A DNA stretch of 35,615 nt, from assembly GCA_015487785.1 (NCBI GenBank), contig WFPC01000024.1, positions 1 to 35,615 of the forward strand. The letters are read 5' to 3'. Shown here piece after piece: positions 24,417 through 32,309 of this stretch. This DNA is from Gammaproteobacteria bacterium (GTDB lineage: Bacteria; Pseudomonadota; Gammaproteobacteria; S012-40). Each line of letters opens with the position of its first letter. Position 1 is the stretch's first letter. The notes beneath the pieces are model-generated. The model saw only the letters and a program-made list of their open reading frames with translations, made no database searches and had not been told where the DNA came from. Both the position numbers and the translations under genes were made by a program.

Positions 24417-25001
24417 TCACCTTCTCATCAGCAGTAATCGTGATTCGGTCACCACGCCATCCATGGGCACGTCCCATACATCCCCGGGTAGCTTCGGGCA
24501 CTGCTGGAAATCGTAACCCACGCCGAGCAACAACGGCCTACGCCAGTGCCGGCGCCGACGCAGATAAGCAAAGCTGCGATCGTAGTAGCCCCCGCCCATA
24601 CCCAGGCGATTGCCCTTTACATCGAAGGCAACCAGGGGCATCAACACCAGATCCAGGCAACGGCCGGACACAGCCGCGTCCCAGCCGGGCTCTGGAATAC
24701 CGTAGCGATTGGGCACCAGTTCGTCACCGGGCGAATAAGGGGCAAACCACATGCGTTCGAACGGCCTGTCCTGCAATACCGGCAGAAAGACTTGCTTGCG
24801 CCGGCGCCAGGCCAGCACCATCAACGCCAGCGGATCCAGTTCACCATCGTTGGCCAGATACAGGCCGATGCGCCGGGCACGCATGAACAACGGCGCGGAC
24901 TGCAACACCTGGCAAAGGCCCCGGGCCGCCCGCCGCCGCTCGGACAAGGACAAGGCGCGCCGCCGCGCGCGCATCCGCTGGCGAAGTTCAGGCTTGTTCA
25001 T
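24417..25001 (-). CDS. fau: 5-formyltetrahydrofolate cyclo-ligase
   Basis: Converts 5-formyl-THF to 5,10-methenyl-THF with ATP. The family motif LGMGGGYYDRSFAYLRR and the N-terminal NKPELRQRMRARRRAL region are clear. 194 aa from ATG 25001. The plausible ATG lacks an upstream ribosome binding site on this strand, so expression may depend on the upstream transcript. The frame is open to 25082, inside the 6S RNA. The order zapA-6S RNA-fau (ygfA) is the gammaproteobacterial standard. Confidence 0.95.
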   Translation of the reverse strand: MNKPELRQRMRARRRALSLSERRRAARGLCQVLQSAPLFMRARRIGLYLANDGELDPLALMVLAWRRRKQVFLPVLQDRPFERMWFAPYSPGDELVPNRYGIPEPGWDAAVSGRCLDLVLMPLVAFDVKGNRLGMGGGYYDRSFAYLRRRRHWRRPLLLGVGYDFQQCPKLPGDVWDVPMDGVVTESRLLLMRR

Positions 25002-25028
25002 GGATTTATAAAGGAGATGGTATGAAGT

Positions 25029-25214
25029 GGCGTCCTCCGCGCATGCCGTCGGCCTCTGTTCCCCTTGAACCCACAGGTTCAAGTGGGAGCGGCGACTGGT
25101 GTATTAGGCTTTCCGTCCAGCGGACATGCACACAACACCAGAGTTTAGCTCCCAAGGTGTTTCGTATCGGCTCAAGAAATTTCCAGAGTCTCAACGCACA
25201 CCGCAGAGAACGCC
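25029..25214 (-). ncRNA. ssrS: 6S RNA
   Basis: Small RNA that binds sigma-70 RNA polymerase as an open-promoter mimic. On the minus strand the segments CTTGAGCCGATA, CGGAAAGCCTAATAC, CTTGAACCTGTGGGTTCAAG and GACGGCATG line up in order with the corresponding parts of E. coli 6S RNA. The two ends, GGCGTTCTCTGCG (5') and its 3' partner ending GGAGGACGCC, form a terminal stem of about 18 pairs with one bulge, which defines the ends. The predicted length is about 186, close to E. coli's 184. It sits between zapA and fau, the canonical place. Confidence 0.9.
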
Positions 25215-25276
25215 AAAATCGAACTCTTCGAAAGCGCGCTCCCCGGCATCTGTCCTGCCGTGGGAACGGCCGCAAA

Positions 25277-25594
25277 TCAAATCTGTAGTTGCGAGTCACC
25301 CCTTTCCAGGGCCTCGTCCAAGCGTTGTTGCAGTCCCTGCAAACGCGCTTTCACGGTTTCGGCGGCCTGACTCCTGCTCTGTAATTGCAGCAGCTCATGG
25401 GCAATATTCAAGCCCGCCATCACGGCGACGCTCTCGTTACCTATCACCTTACCATTATTCTTGATCTCGCGCATTTTCGCGTTGAGATAACCGGCCGAAG
25501 CCAGCAGGGCTTCCCGCTCATGACTGAGACAGGAAACCCGGTAATCCTTGCCCAGGATCTGTACCGTCACCGCGATGGTATCTCTATCGGCCAC
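25277..25594 (-). CDS. zapA: Cell division protein ZapA
   Basis: Cytoplasmic FtsZ-ring stabiliser that bundles FtsZ filaments. 105 aa. The N-terminal globular part has VTVQILGKDYRVSC, and the coiled-coil C-terminus begins after VAVMAGLNIAHELLQLQ. GTG at 25594, with a GAGGG site just before it. The gene follows the small coiled-coil gene at 25601 and precedes 6S RNA, an arrangement typical of Gammaproteobacteria. Confidence 0.95.
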   Translation of the reverse strand: MADRDTIAVTVQILGKDYRVSCLSHEREALLASAGYLNAKMREIKNNGKVIGNESVAVMAGLNIAHELLQLQSRSQAAETVKARLQGLQQRLDEALERGDSQLQI

Positions 25595-25600
25595 TTTCCC

Positions 25601-25834
25601 TCAACCTTCACTTTCCATTTCGCGCAGCCGCGAAATGATGGATTCCACCCGGTTGCGCGCCGCCTCGTTCTTGTCCATCAGCTCTGCGCGTTCCGCCAGC
25701 AGCAGGGAACACTGGCTGCGCAGGCGCTGGTTCTCATGCCGCAGGCTCTGGCACAGGCGAATCAACTCGTCCACGCGCCGCTCCAGGGCTTCGATACCCC
25801 ACTCGTCTGTCGTGTCGTCGCTGAATGTCGTCAT
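25601..25834 (-). CDS. TIGR02449-like coiled-coil protein
   Basis: 77 aa with an almost continuous coiled coil (EALERRVDELIRLCQSLRHE to about residue 75) rich in Arg, Glu and Leu. I recognise it as the TIGR02449 family, a ZapB-like protein regularly found immediately upstream of zapA. A role in division-ring organisation is an inference from its coiled-coil form and neighbour. Confidence 0.82.
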   Translation of the reverse strand: MTTFSDDTTDEWGIEALERRVDELIRLCQSLRHENQRLRSQCSLLLAERAELMDKNEAARNRVESIISRLREMESEG

Positions 25835-25873
25835 GCGCTGGATCGCTTGCCGCCGCGTGGCTGTCGGATGAAG

Positions 25874-25892
25874 AAGCCGGCCTGGCCGGCTT
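25874..25892 (+). repeat. Inverted repeat between divergent genes
   Basis: AAGCCGGC, CTG loop, GCCGGCTT: a perfect 8-bp hairpin in the gap between the minus coiled-coil gene and the plus unknown gene. A 12-base palindrome, AATGCTAGCATT (25909-25920), follows 17 bases later and could be an operator. Both sit where the divergent promoters must lie. Confidence 0.45.
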
Positions 25893-25947
25893 GGGTTAAA
25901 CGAGCTTAAATGCTAGCATTAATCCCAAACAAGCTAAAGCCCCAATT

Positions 25948-26274
25948 ATGGCCAACAAATCCTCGGAATATCAACCGGATAACAAAACTTTTTCAGATAT
26001 GGCCTCGCCTCCGGCGGCGCACTGCGTGGAAGGCATCAGCCATACCGGCAGGCCCTGCCGGCTCATGGACAACACTGGCACCGTGGACCGCGCACAACTG
26101 CAGACCCTGCTCGATGAGCTCATTGCCCAGAAGCTCTTCGGTCCGCAGGCCTTGTCCGGTGCCGGCGACAACACCTTGCGCCTGGACCAGCCCCGCATCA
26201 CCCACATTCAATTCGGCGACACCCTCTACCGTTTGCTACTATTCCCCCACGAGGCACGAATCGAGAAATTCTGA
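25948..26274 (+). CDS. Unrecognised 108-aa protein upstream of ygfB
   Basis: I do not recognise the family. No membrane segment or signal. The N-terminal 17 residues are hydrophilic and probably disordered. Then come MASPPAAHCVEGISHTG, a helix QLQTLLDELIAQKL and a small beta end with TLYRLLLFPHEARIEKF. Met 18 could be the true start, and no ribosome binding site is clear before ATG 25948. It ends two bases before ygfB, so they are probably co-transcribed. The ordinary codon use of the frame and tight packing support a real gene. Confidence 0.65.
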   Translation: MANKSSEYQPDNKTFSDMASPPAAHCVEGISHTGRPCRLMDNTGTVDRAQLQTLLDELIAQKLFGPQALSGAGDNTLRLDQPRITHIQFGDTLYRLLLFPHEARIEKF

Positions 26275-26276
26275 CC

Positions 26277-26852
26277 ATGCAAGCCACAGCCCCTTGCCCC
26301 AGCTTCGAGCACCTGGACGATTCCCTGCTGCGGGCCAATTCGGACACCACCGCCGCCGAGGCCCACGGCATGCTTTGCGGCATGATCTGCGCCAGCGGCG
26401 AGGCCAATACCGAAACCTGGCTGAAACACCTGTTGGGCGATGAAGAACCGCACAACCTGTTGCGCCAGGAGACCCGTGCACAACTGGAGCAACTACAACA
26501 AAGCACCCAGCAGCAGATCAGCGACGGCAACTATGCCCTGCGCCTGCTGCTGCCCGACGACGACAACCCACTGGAAGAGCGGGTCGACGCCCTCAGCGAC
26601 TGGTGTCACGGCTTTCTGTTCGGTATGAGCCTGGCCGGCATAAAGGACGTGGACAACCTGCCCAGCGATGCCCGTGAAATCCTGCAGGACATTTTGCAGA
26701 TCGCCAAGGCCAGCTACGACGAGGAGGCCGACGAGGAAGAGCACGAGGCCGCCTACATGGAAGTAGTGGAATACCTGCGCGTGGGCACACTCATCATCTA
26801 CGCCGAACTCAACCCCCCGCTCAACGAGCAGGGTGAAAAGACCCTGCACTGA
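26277..26852 (+). CDS. ygfB: YgfB (UPF0149) family protein
   Basis: 191 aa, acidic and mainly helical. The family pattern is complete: AAEAHGMLCGMICASGE near the start, WCHGFLFGMSLAG in the middle and EAAYMEVVEYLRVGTLIIYAEL at the end. In Pseudomonas aeruginosa YgfB represses the alpA-ampDh3 autolysis pathway by binding AlpA; the general role elsewhere is unclear. The stop overlaps the pepP ATG by one base, as in the conserved ygfB-pepP-ubiH-ubiI operon. Confidence 0.93.
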   Translation: MQATAPCPSFEHLDDSLLRANSDTTAAEAHGMLCGMICASGEANTETWLKHLLGDEEPHNLLRQETRAQLEQLQQSTQQQISDGNYALRLLLPDDDNPLEERVDALSDWCHGFLFGMSLAGIKDVDNLPSDAREILQDILQIAKASYDEEADEEEHEAAYMEVVEYLRVGTLIIYAELNPPLNEQGEKTLH

Positions 26853-28159
26853 TGATCAGCCAGGCCGAATACAAACGCCGCCGCCAGCGCCTGGTCGAGG
26901 CCATGGGCGAAGGCGCCATCGCCGTCATCCCCACCGCCAGAGAACAGCGGCGCAACCGTGACAACGACTATCCCTTTCGCCCCCACAGCGATTTTCTCTA
27001 CCTCACCGGATTCGACGAACCCGGTGCCGTGGCGGTATTGTTCAAACAGGGCCGACGTACGCGTTTCGTGCTGTTCTGCCGGGAAAGACATCCCGAACAG
27101 GAAACCTGGACCGGGCGGCGCGCCGGCACCGAAGGCGCGCGTCAGCGCTACGGCGCCGACGAGAGCCATCCGCTGGAACAGCTCGACCAGCACCTGCCCC
27201 GACTGCTGCAGGGCCGGGAGCGACTCTACTATCCCCTGGCCGACGACGCCGACTTCGACCAGCGCATCATGGGCTGGCTGCGCCAGGCCCAAGGCCAGAA
27301 CCGCGCCGGCATCCAGGCACCCCGCCAAATCATCGCCTCCGACACTCTGCTGCACGAGATGCGCCTGATCAAGTCTCCCGCCGAAATCAAACTCATGCGT
27401 CGGGCAGCACAGATCTCCGCCCAGGCCCACTGTCGCGCCATGCGTGCCTGCCGTCCCGGCCTGCACGAATACGCACTGGAAGCCGAGCTGCTCTACCACT
27501 TTCGCCGTCATGGCTGTGAAACCGCCTATCCCAGCATCGTCGGCGGTGGCGATAACGCCTGCATCCTGCACTACACCCGCAACGACGCCCCTCTGGCCGA
27601 TGGCGACCTGGTGCTCATCGACGCCGGTGCCGAATTCCGGCACTACGCCGCCGACATCACCCGCACCTTTCCGGTCAATGGCCGCTTCAGCCCACCCCAG
27701 CGCGCCCTCTACCAACTGGTGCTCAAGACCCAGCGGGCCGCCATCAACCAGATCAAGCCGGGGCGGCACTGGAACCAGGCCCATCAGGCCGCGGTGCGAG
27801 TACTCACTCACGGCCTGGTGGAGCTGGGCCTTCTCAAGGGCAAACCACGGGACTTGATTCGCGCCGAGGCCTATCGCCGTTTCTACATGCACCGCACCGG
27901 TCACTGGCTGGGCATGGACGTACACGACGTGGGTGACTACCGCCGCGACGGCCGCTGGCGCGAACTCGTTCCCGGCATGGTCCTGACGGTGGAACCCGGG
28001 CTCTATATTCCTCGCGGCAGCAAGGGCGTGGCGAAACAATGGCAAGGCATGGGCATACGCATCGAGGACGACGTGCTGGTCACCAAGGAGGGCTGCGAGG
28101 TGCTCACGGCAGACGTTCCCAAGGACATCGAACACATCGAGGCCCTGATGGCGCAATGA
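26852..28159 (+). CDS. pepP: Xaa-Pro aminopeptidase PepP
   Basis: Metallo-aminopeptidase that releases N-terminal residues before proline. The N-terminal aminopeptidase-P domain comes first (RRQRLVEAMGEGAIAVIP). In the pita-bread catalytic domain the five metal ligands are seen: Asp in VLIDAGAEF and in ADITRTF, His in HRTGHWLGMDVHD, Glu in LTVEPGLYIP and Glu in GIRIEDDV. 435 aa. It overlaps ubiH (ATGA). Confidence 0.96.
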   Translation: MISQAEYKRRRQRLVEAMGEGAIAVIPTAREQRRNRDNDYPFRPHSDFLYLTGFDEPGAVAVLFKQGRRTRFVLFCRERHPEQETWTGRRAGTEGARQRYGADESHPLEQLDQHLPRLLQGRERLYYPLADDADFDQRIMGWLRQAQGQNRAGIQAPRQIIASDTLLHEMRLIKSPAEIKLMRRAAQISAQAHCRAMRACRPGLHEYALEAELLYHFRRHGCETAYPSIVGGGDNACILHYTRNDAPLADGDLVLIDAGAEFRHYAADITRTFPVNGRFSPPQRALYQLVLKTQRAAINQIKPGRHWNQAHQAAVRVLTHGLVELGLLKGKPRDLIRAEAYRRFYMHRTGHWLGMDVHDVGDYRRDGRWRELVPGMVLTVEPGLYIPRGSKGVAKQWQGMGIRIEDDVLVTKEGCEVLTADVPKDIEHIEALMAQ

Positions 28160-29376
28160 GCAAGGACTACGATATCGTCATTGTCGGCGGCGGCATGGTG
28201 GGCGCCAGCATGGCCTGTGCCCTGGCCCATGGCGAGCTGCGCATCGCGGTGGTGGAAGCCCACCCACTGCGCTCACACAACCAGCCCAGTTTCGACGCCC
28301 GCGCCATCGCCCTGGCCGAGGGCAGCCGGCGCATATTCCAGGGACTCGGACTGTGGCCCGGGCTGGCCGATGGCGTCACCCCCATCGAACGCATCCATAT
28401 CTCCGACCGTGGACATTTCGGCATCACCCATCTGGACTGCCGCGAGGAAGGCGTTCCGGCACTGGGCTATGTGGTGGAAAACCGGGTACTGGGCCAGGCC
28501 CTGGCCAGTGCCCTGGCCCGGTATGCCAACATTCATCTGTTATGCCCGGCACGGCTGCATGACCTGAAGCCCGCCGAATCTCACATACGCCTGCATATCG
28601 AGCAACAAGGCGAGCGCCGTGAAATCCGCGCCCGGCTGCTGATCGCCGCTGATGGTGCCAACTCCCGCGCCCGCGAACTACTGGGCCTGCAGGCCCGTCA
28701 CTGGGAATACGGACAGACCGCCGTCATCAGCACCGTGCAGGCCGAGGCCGATCATCGCCGGATAGCCTACGAACGCTTCACCGACAGCGGCCCCCTGGCC
28801 CTACTACCCCTGAGCGACAAGCGCTGTTCGCTGGTCTATACCGTGCGCGACCAACAGGTGGACGAATTGCTGGGGCTGGACGACGAGACCTTCCTGCAAC
28901 GCCTGCAGCAGCGCTTCGGCTACCGCCTGGGTCGTTTTCTGCGCACCGCCCCATGCCATGCCTATCCCCTGCGCCTGATGCGCCTGCCCCAGGTAGTGGC
29001 ACCACGGGCGGTGGTGATCGGCAATGCCGCCCACGCCCTGCACCCGGTGGCCGGGCAAGGATTCAACCTCGGCATCCGCGACGTGGCGATGCTGGCGGAA
29101 CGCTTGCTCGATGCCCATCGCCAGGGACGCGACCTGGGCGAACCTGCCCTGTTGCAAGACTATCAAGACAGCCGCCGCGCCGACTATCGCCGCGCCTTCG
29201 CCTTCACCGACGGCCTGGCGCGCCTGTTCAGCAACCCGCTGCCTCCGCTGCGCCTGGCGCGCAGCCAGGGCCTGCTGCTCACCGACCTGCTGCCGCCGGT
29301 GAAACACCGCCTGGCCCGCCAGGCCATGGGGCTGGCGGGCCGGCTGCCGCGGCTGGCGCGAGGACTGCCGCTGTGA
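28156..29376 (+). CDS. ubiH: Ubiquinone hydroxylase UbiH
   Basis: FAD monooxygenase that hydroxylates 2-octaprenyl-6-methoxyphenol in ubiquinone synthesis. GGGMVGA dinucleotide fold at the N-terminus; the second FAD motif is GNAAHALHPVAGQGFNLGIRD. Asn in place of Asp in that motif is the UbiH form also in E. coli. 406 aa from ATG 28156, overlapping the pepP stop; the open frame from 28039 is not supported. Followed by its paralogue through a GTGA overlap. Confidence 0.94.
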   Translation: MSKDYDIVIVGGGMVGASMACALAHGELRIAVVEAHPLRSHNQPSFDARAIALAEGSRRIFQGLGLWPGLADGVTPIERIHISDRGHFGITHLDCREEGVPALGYVVENRVLGQALASALARYANIHLLCPARLHDLKPAESHIRLHIEQQGERREIRARLLIAADGANSRARELLGLQARHWEYGQTAVISTVQAEADHRRIAYERFTDSGPLALLPLSDKRCSLVYTVRDQQVDELLGLDDETFLQRLQQRFGYRLGRFLRTAPCHAYPLRLMRLPQVVAPRAVVIGNAAHALHPVAGQGFNLGIRDVAMLAERLLDAHRQGRDLGEPALLQDYQDSRRADYRRAFAFTDGLARLFSNPLPPLRLARSQGLLLTDLLPPVKHRLARQAMGLAGRLPRLARGLPL

Positions 29377-30602
29377 GCGAACACTACGACATCATCATCG
29401 TCGGCGGCGGCATGGTGGGCGCCGCCCTGGCCTGCGCCCTGACCCACAGCGAGCTGCGCATCGCCATCATCGACGCCCGCGCACCCGACACCGGTTTTAC
29501 CCCCGACACCTTCGACCTGCGGGTGAGCGCCATCACCCGCGCCTCCCAGCACCTGTTCGAAAACCTGGGCGCCTGGCCGGGCATGCAGAGTCGCCGAGTG
29601 ACGCCCTATCAGGAAATGCGGGTCTGGGACGCCACCGGCCGGGGCAGCATTCATTTCAGCGCTGCCGACATCGGCGAACCCGACCTGGGCCACATCATCG
29701 AAAACCGGGTGATCCTCGGCGCCCTTACCGAGCGCCTGCAAGCAGCCGACAACATCGACCTGCTGGCCCCGGCCACGCCAACGCGGCTGCAACCGGCGTA
29801 CCCGCAAACCGCCTCGCTGACCCTGGCGGACGGCCGCCAATTGCGCGCCCGTCTGATCGTGGGGGCCGACGGCGCCCGTTCCTGGGTGCGCCGCCAGCTC
29901 GGCATCGACTGCCTGGGCTGGAGTTATGGGCAAAAGGGCCTGGTGGCCACGGTACGCCCACAGCACGGTCACCACGACACCGCCTGGCAGCGCTTTCTGC
30001 CCGGCGGCCCGCTGGCCCTTCTGCCCATTGGCCAGGAGCACTGCTCCATCGTCTGGTCCTGCGCCGAGGAAGAAGCCGAACAACTGCTGCAACTGGAACC
30101 GGATGTCTTCCTGCAACGCCTCGACCAGGCCCTGGGCGACAGTCCCCTGGGCCGGATCGAACACAGCGGACCTCGCGCAGCCTTTCCCCTGCGCCTGCAA
30201 CACGCCCGCAGCTATATCGGCCCGCGGGTGGCCCTGGTGGGGGATGCCGCCCATACCATCCATCCGCTGGCCGGCCAGGGCGTCAACCTGGGCCTGCTGG
30301 ACGCCGCCACCCTGGCCGGCATGATACTGGACCTCCAACAACAGGGCCGGGATTTCGGTCACATGCTGCGCCTGCGCCAGTATCAGCGAACACGCAAGGC
30401 CGACAATCTGCTGATGATGGCCAGCATGGACGGCTTCAAGCGCCTGTTCAGCAACGACAACCCCGTGCTCAGCCGAATCCGCAACTTGGGTCTGAGTCTG
30501 GCCGACACCGCCCTCCCCCTCAAGCACCGACTCATGCGCCAGGCCATGGGCCTGGACGCGCACCTGCCGCAACTAAGCCAGCGCCGCTGGCACGCCGTTT
30601 GA
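29373..30602 (+). CDS. ubiI: Ubiquinone hydroxylase of the UbiI/VisC/UbiF type
   Basis: Second FAD-dependent monooxygenase of the ubiquinone pathway, 409 aa. Same fold as the upstream UbiH, with SEHYDIIIVGGGMVGAALAC and GDAAHTIHPLAGQGVNLGLLD. In E. coli UbiI acts at C5 and UbiF at C6; which position this enzyme serves is not decidable here, though its place after ubiH favours UbiI. GTG start at 29373, GTGA overlap with ubiH. N-terminal similarity between the two shows an old tandem duplication. Confidence 0.9.
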   Translation: MSEHYDIIIVGGGMVGAALACALTHSELRIAIIDARAPDTGFTPDTFDLRVSAITRASQHLFENLGAWPGMQSRRVTPYQEMRVWDATGRGSIHFSAADIGEPDLGHIIENRVILGALTERLQAADNIDLLAPATPTRLQPAYPQTASLTLADGRQLRARLIVGADGARSWVRRQLGIDCLGWSYGQKGLVATVRPQHGHHDTAWQRFLPGGPLALLPIGQEHCSIVWSCAEEEAEQLLQLEPDVFLQRLDQALGDSPLGRIEHSGPRAAFPLRLQHARSYIGPRVALVGDAAHTIHPLAGQGVNLGLLDAATLAGMILDLQQQGRDFGHMLRLRQYQRTRKADNLLMMASMDGFKRLFSNDNPVLSRIRNLGLSLADTALPLKHRLMRQAMGLDAHLPQLSQRRWHAV

Positions 30603-30660
30603 ACCGGCAGGCCACTGCTTCCTCGAGCTAGCCCGACATCCAATTCAGCAACGGGGGTCG

Positions 30661-30702
30661 TTTCTTTGCGGCGCCAAAGAAAGGGCGTCGCCCGCCGGGC
30701 GA
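30661..30702 (+). repeat. Two adjacent hairpins, REP-like extragenic element
   Basis: TTTCTTTG (30661-30668) and CAAAGAAA (30675-30682) form an 8-bp stem with a 6-base loop. Six bases on, TCGCCC-GCC-GGGCGA (30688-30702) forms a second stem. The gap 30603-30838 between the ubiI stop and the DUF3422 stop has no gene; besides these hairpins nothing else is clear. Such paired hairpins fit a REP-like dispersed repeat or a converging terminator; only one copy is visible here. Confidence 0.45.
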
Positions 30703-30838
30703 GTCCGGCATTCAATTCCAGCCCGCGCAGCCGCTCGAATCTCTTCCCACAGCAGCAGGAAGCCCCGCCGACTCTCGAACCAGGAGGCAGGACTGATTTT
30801 TGGAGCCCCGACAGGGGATCTGTAAACCCGATAAGCGC

Positions 30839-32173
30839 CTACCCCCCCGAATGCACCTTCTTGCGCAGGCGATTGATGCCGAGAAACACCAACAGCAAGA
30901 CCAGGGGCAGGCTCAGCGCCGTCAACAGCTCCACGTCCACCCCCACCCCGGCGGCCTTGACCCCCTTGAGGGTGTAATAGATCAAGCCCAGCAGATAATA
31001 GCTGATCACCACGATAGAGAGCCCCTCCACCGTCTCCTGCAATCGCAACTGCAGGTCCGCCCGGCGGTCCATGGAACGCAGCAGGTCACGGCTCTGCTTC
31101 TCCATGGAGATCTCCACCCGCGCGCGCAACAGCGACGAGGCCCGCTCCACCCGGGTGGACAGGGTCTCCAGCTTGCTGTTGACCAGGGCGCAGGTCCCCA
31201 TGGCCGAGGACAGGCGCTGCTCCATGAATTCGCGAAACATCTGCAAGCCCTGAATGCGCTGCTCACGCAGCTCCGAGACCCGCAGCTTGACGATCTCGTA
31301 GTACATGGTGGAAGCATTCACCCGCTGGCTGGTACGGGCGGCAATGCGCTCCAGCTCCGCCGCCAGCCGGGTCAGCTCGTCGAGCAGGCGCTGCTCGTCC
31401 TCCAGCCCTCGCAACCCCTGGCTGTTGGCGGTAAGCTCGGCCACCTGACGATCGAACCGGGCCAGCTCGGGGATATAACCACGCATCATGGGCACCGGCA
31501 ACATGGCCAGCATGCGATAACTCTCGATCTCCAGCAAGCGCTGCACCAGTCGGCTGGCCTGTCGGCTGCGCAGGTCCACGTCCTGAATCAGGATGCGGCC
31601 GAAACCATCGGCATGGATCTGGTTATCGGTGTACACCACCGCGCTGCCGGCAGCCACCTTGGCACCGATGATGGTACCGGAGGCAAAAAAGGCCGCCAGC
31701 TCCTCCAGCGAACGACGTGGCGCCTGCTTGCTTTCGAAAGCAATGTGCGTGGCCGCGATCACCTCACCGGGCAACCGGGCCAGCCAGTCGGCCGGCACAT
31801 GGCGAATGGCCGGCTCGGCAAAGGGCAGCTCGAACGGCGCATGATGATAGAACGTATAGGTGGAATATTCCGTATGACGTTCCCACACCAGACGGAATAC
31901 TCCCAGCATGCCATTGAAATGCGTGGCCTGGGGCGCCGGCGGCAACGCACCGTAACGCTCGCAGAGCTGGTTCAGCAGCTCGCGTTCCCGCTGGCACTGA
32001 TCGTTGCCGCACAACAATACCAGATGCGATATCTGGGTGGGCGCATCCACCTCCTCACAGGCACCCACATGCAGTTCATTGTGCAATTCGTAACGCTGGG
32101 GATACTGGGCAATGCCCAACAAAGGGGCCGGCTCCTTGCCGGCGGCATTCTGCGCAGGCTGTTTATCGTTCAA
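30839..32173 (-). CDS. DUF3422 membrane protein
   Basis: 444 aa. A large cytoplasmic N-terminal region (YELHNELHVGACEEV; HFNGMLGVFRLVWERHTEYSTYTF) is followed by long alpha helices (about 240-380) and ends in two membrane helices (about 385-405 and 415-435) with a basic tail. It matches what I know of DUF3422; function unknown. The start is TTG at 32173, chosen because an AAGGA site (32182-32186) sits 8 bases before it. Divergent from pilD. Confidence 0.88.
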   Translation of the reverse strand: MNDKQPAQNAAGKEPAPLLGIAQYPQRYELHNELHVGACEEVDAPTQISHLVLLCGNDQCQRERELLNQLCERYGALPPAPQATHFNGMLGVFRLVWERHTEYSTYTFYHHAPFELPFAEPAIRHVPADWLARLPGEVIAATHIAFESKQAPRRSLEELAAFFASGTIIGAKVAAGSAVVYTDNQIHADGFGRILIQDVDLRSRQASRLVQRLLEIESYRMLAMLPVPMMRGYIPELARFDRQVAELTANSQGLRGLEDEQRLLDELTRLAAELERIAARTSQRVNASTMYYEIVKLRVSELREQRIQGLQMFREFMEQRLSSAMGTCALVNSKLETLSTRVERASSLLRARVEISMEKQSRDLLRSMDRRADLQLRLQETVEGLSIVVISYYLLGLIYYTLKGVKAAGVGVDVELLTALSLPLVLLLVFLGINRLRKKVHSGG

Positions 32174-32309
32174 TGGTTGTTTCCTTGATCCGGGCCAGGA
32201 GCCTATTATCTTTGTCTTGGTGCGTTGTGTACAGAACGACTCCCCCCCCTACTTGACGCCCACCGGCACATGGGGTCCACTGTGCGCTGAACAAACACGA
32301 CATACGAGC

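Noticed and set aside
23027-24886. 619-codon plus-strand frame opposite the fructosamine kinase, EVE and fau genes
   Set aside because: The minus-strand genes have complete catalytic motifs and ribosome binding sites; the plus frame is His/Arg/Pro-rich with no recognisable domain.
26798-28156. Minus-strand frame opposite pepP (and similar ones opposite ubiI and DUF3422)
   Set aside because: Antisense shadows caused by high GC content at third codon positions; the sense genes carry all expected motifs.
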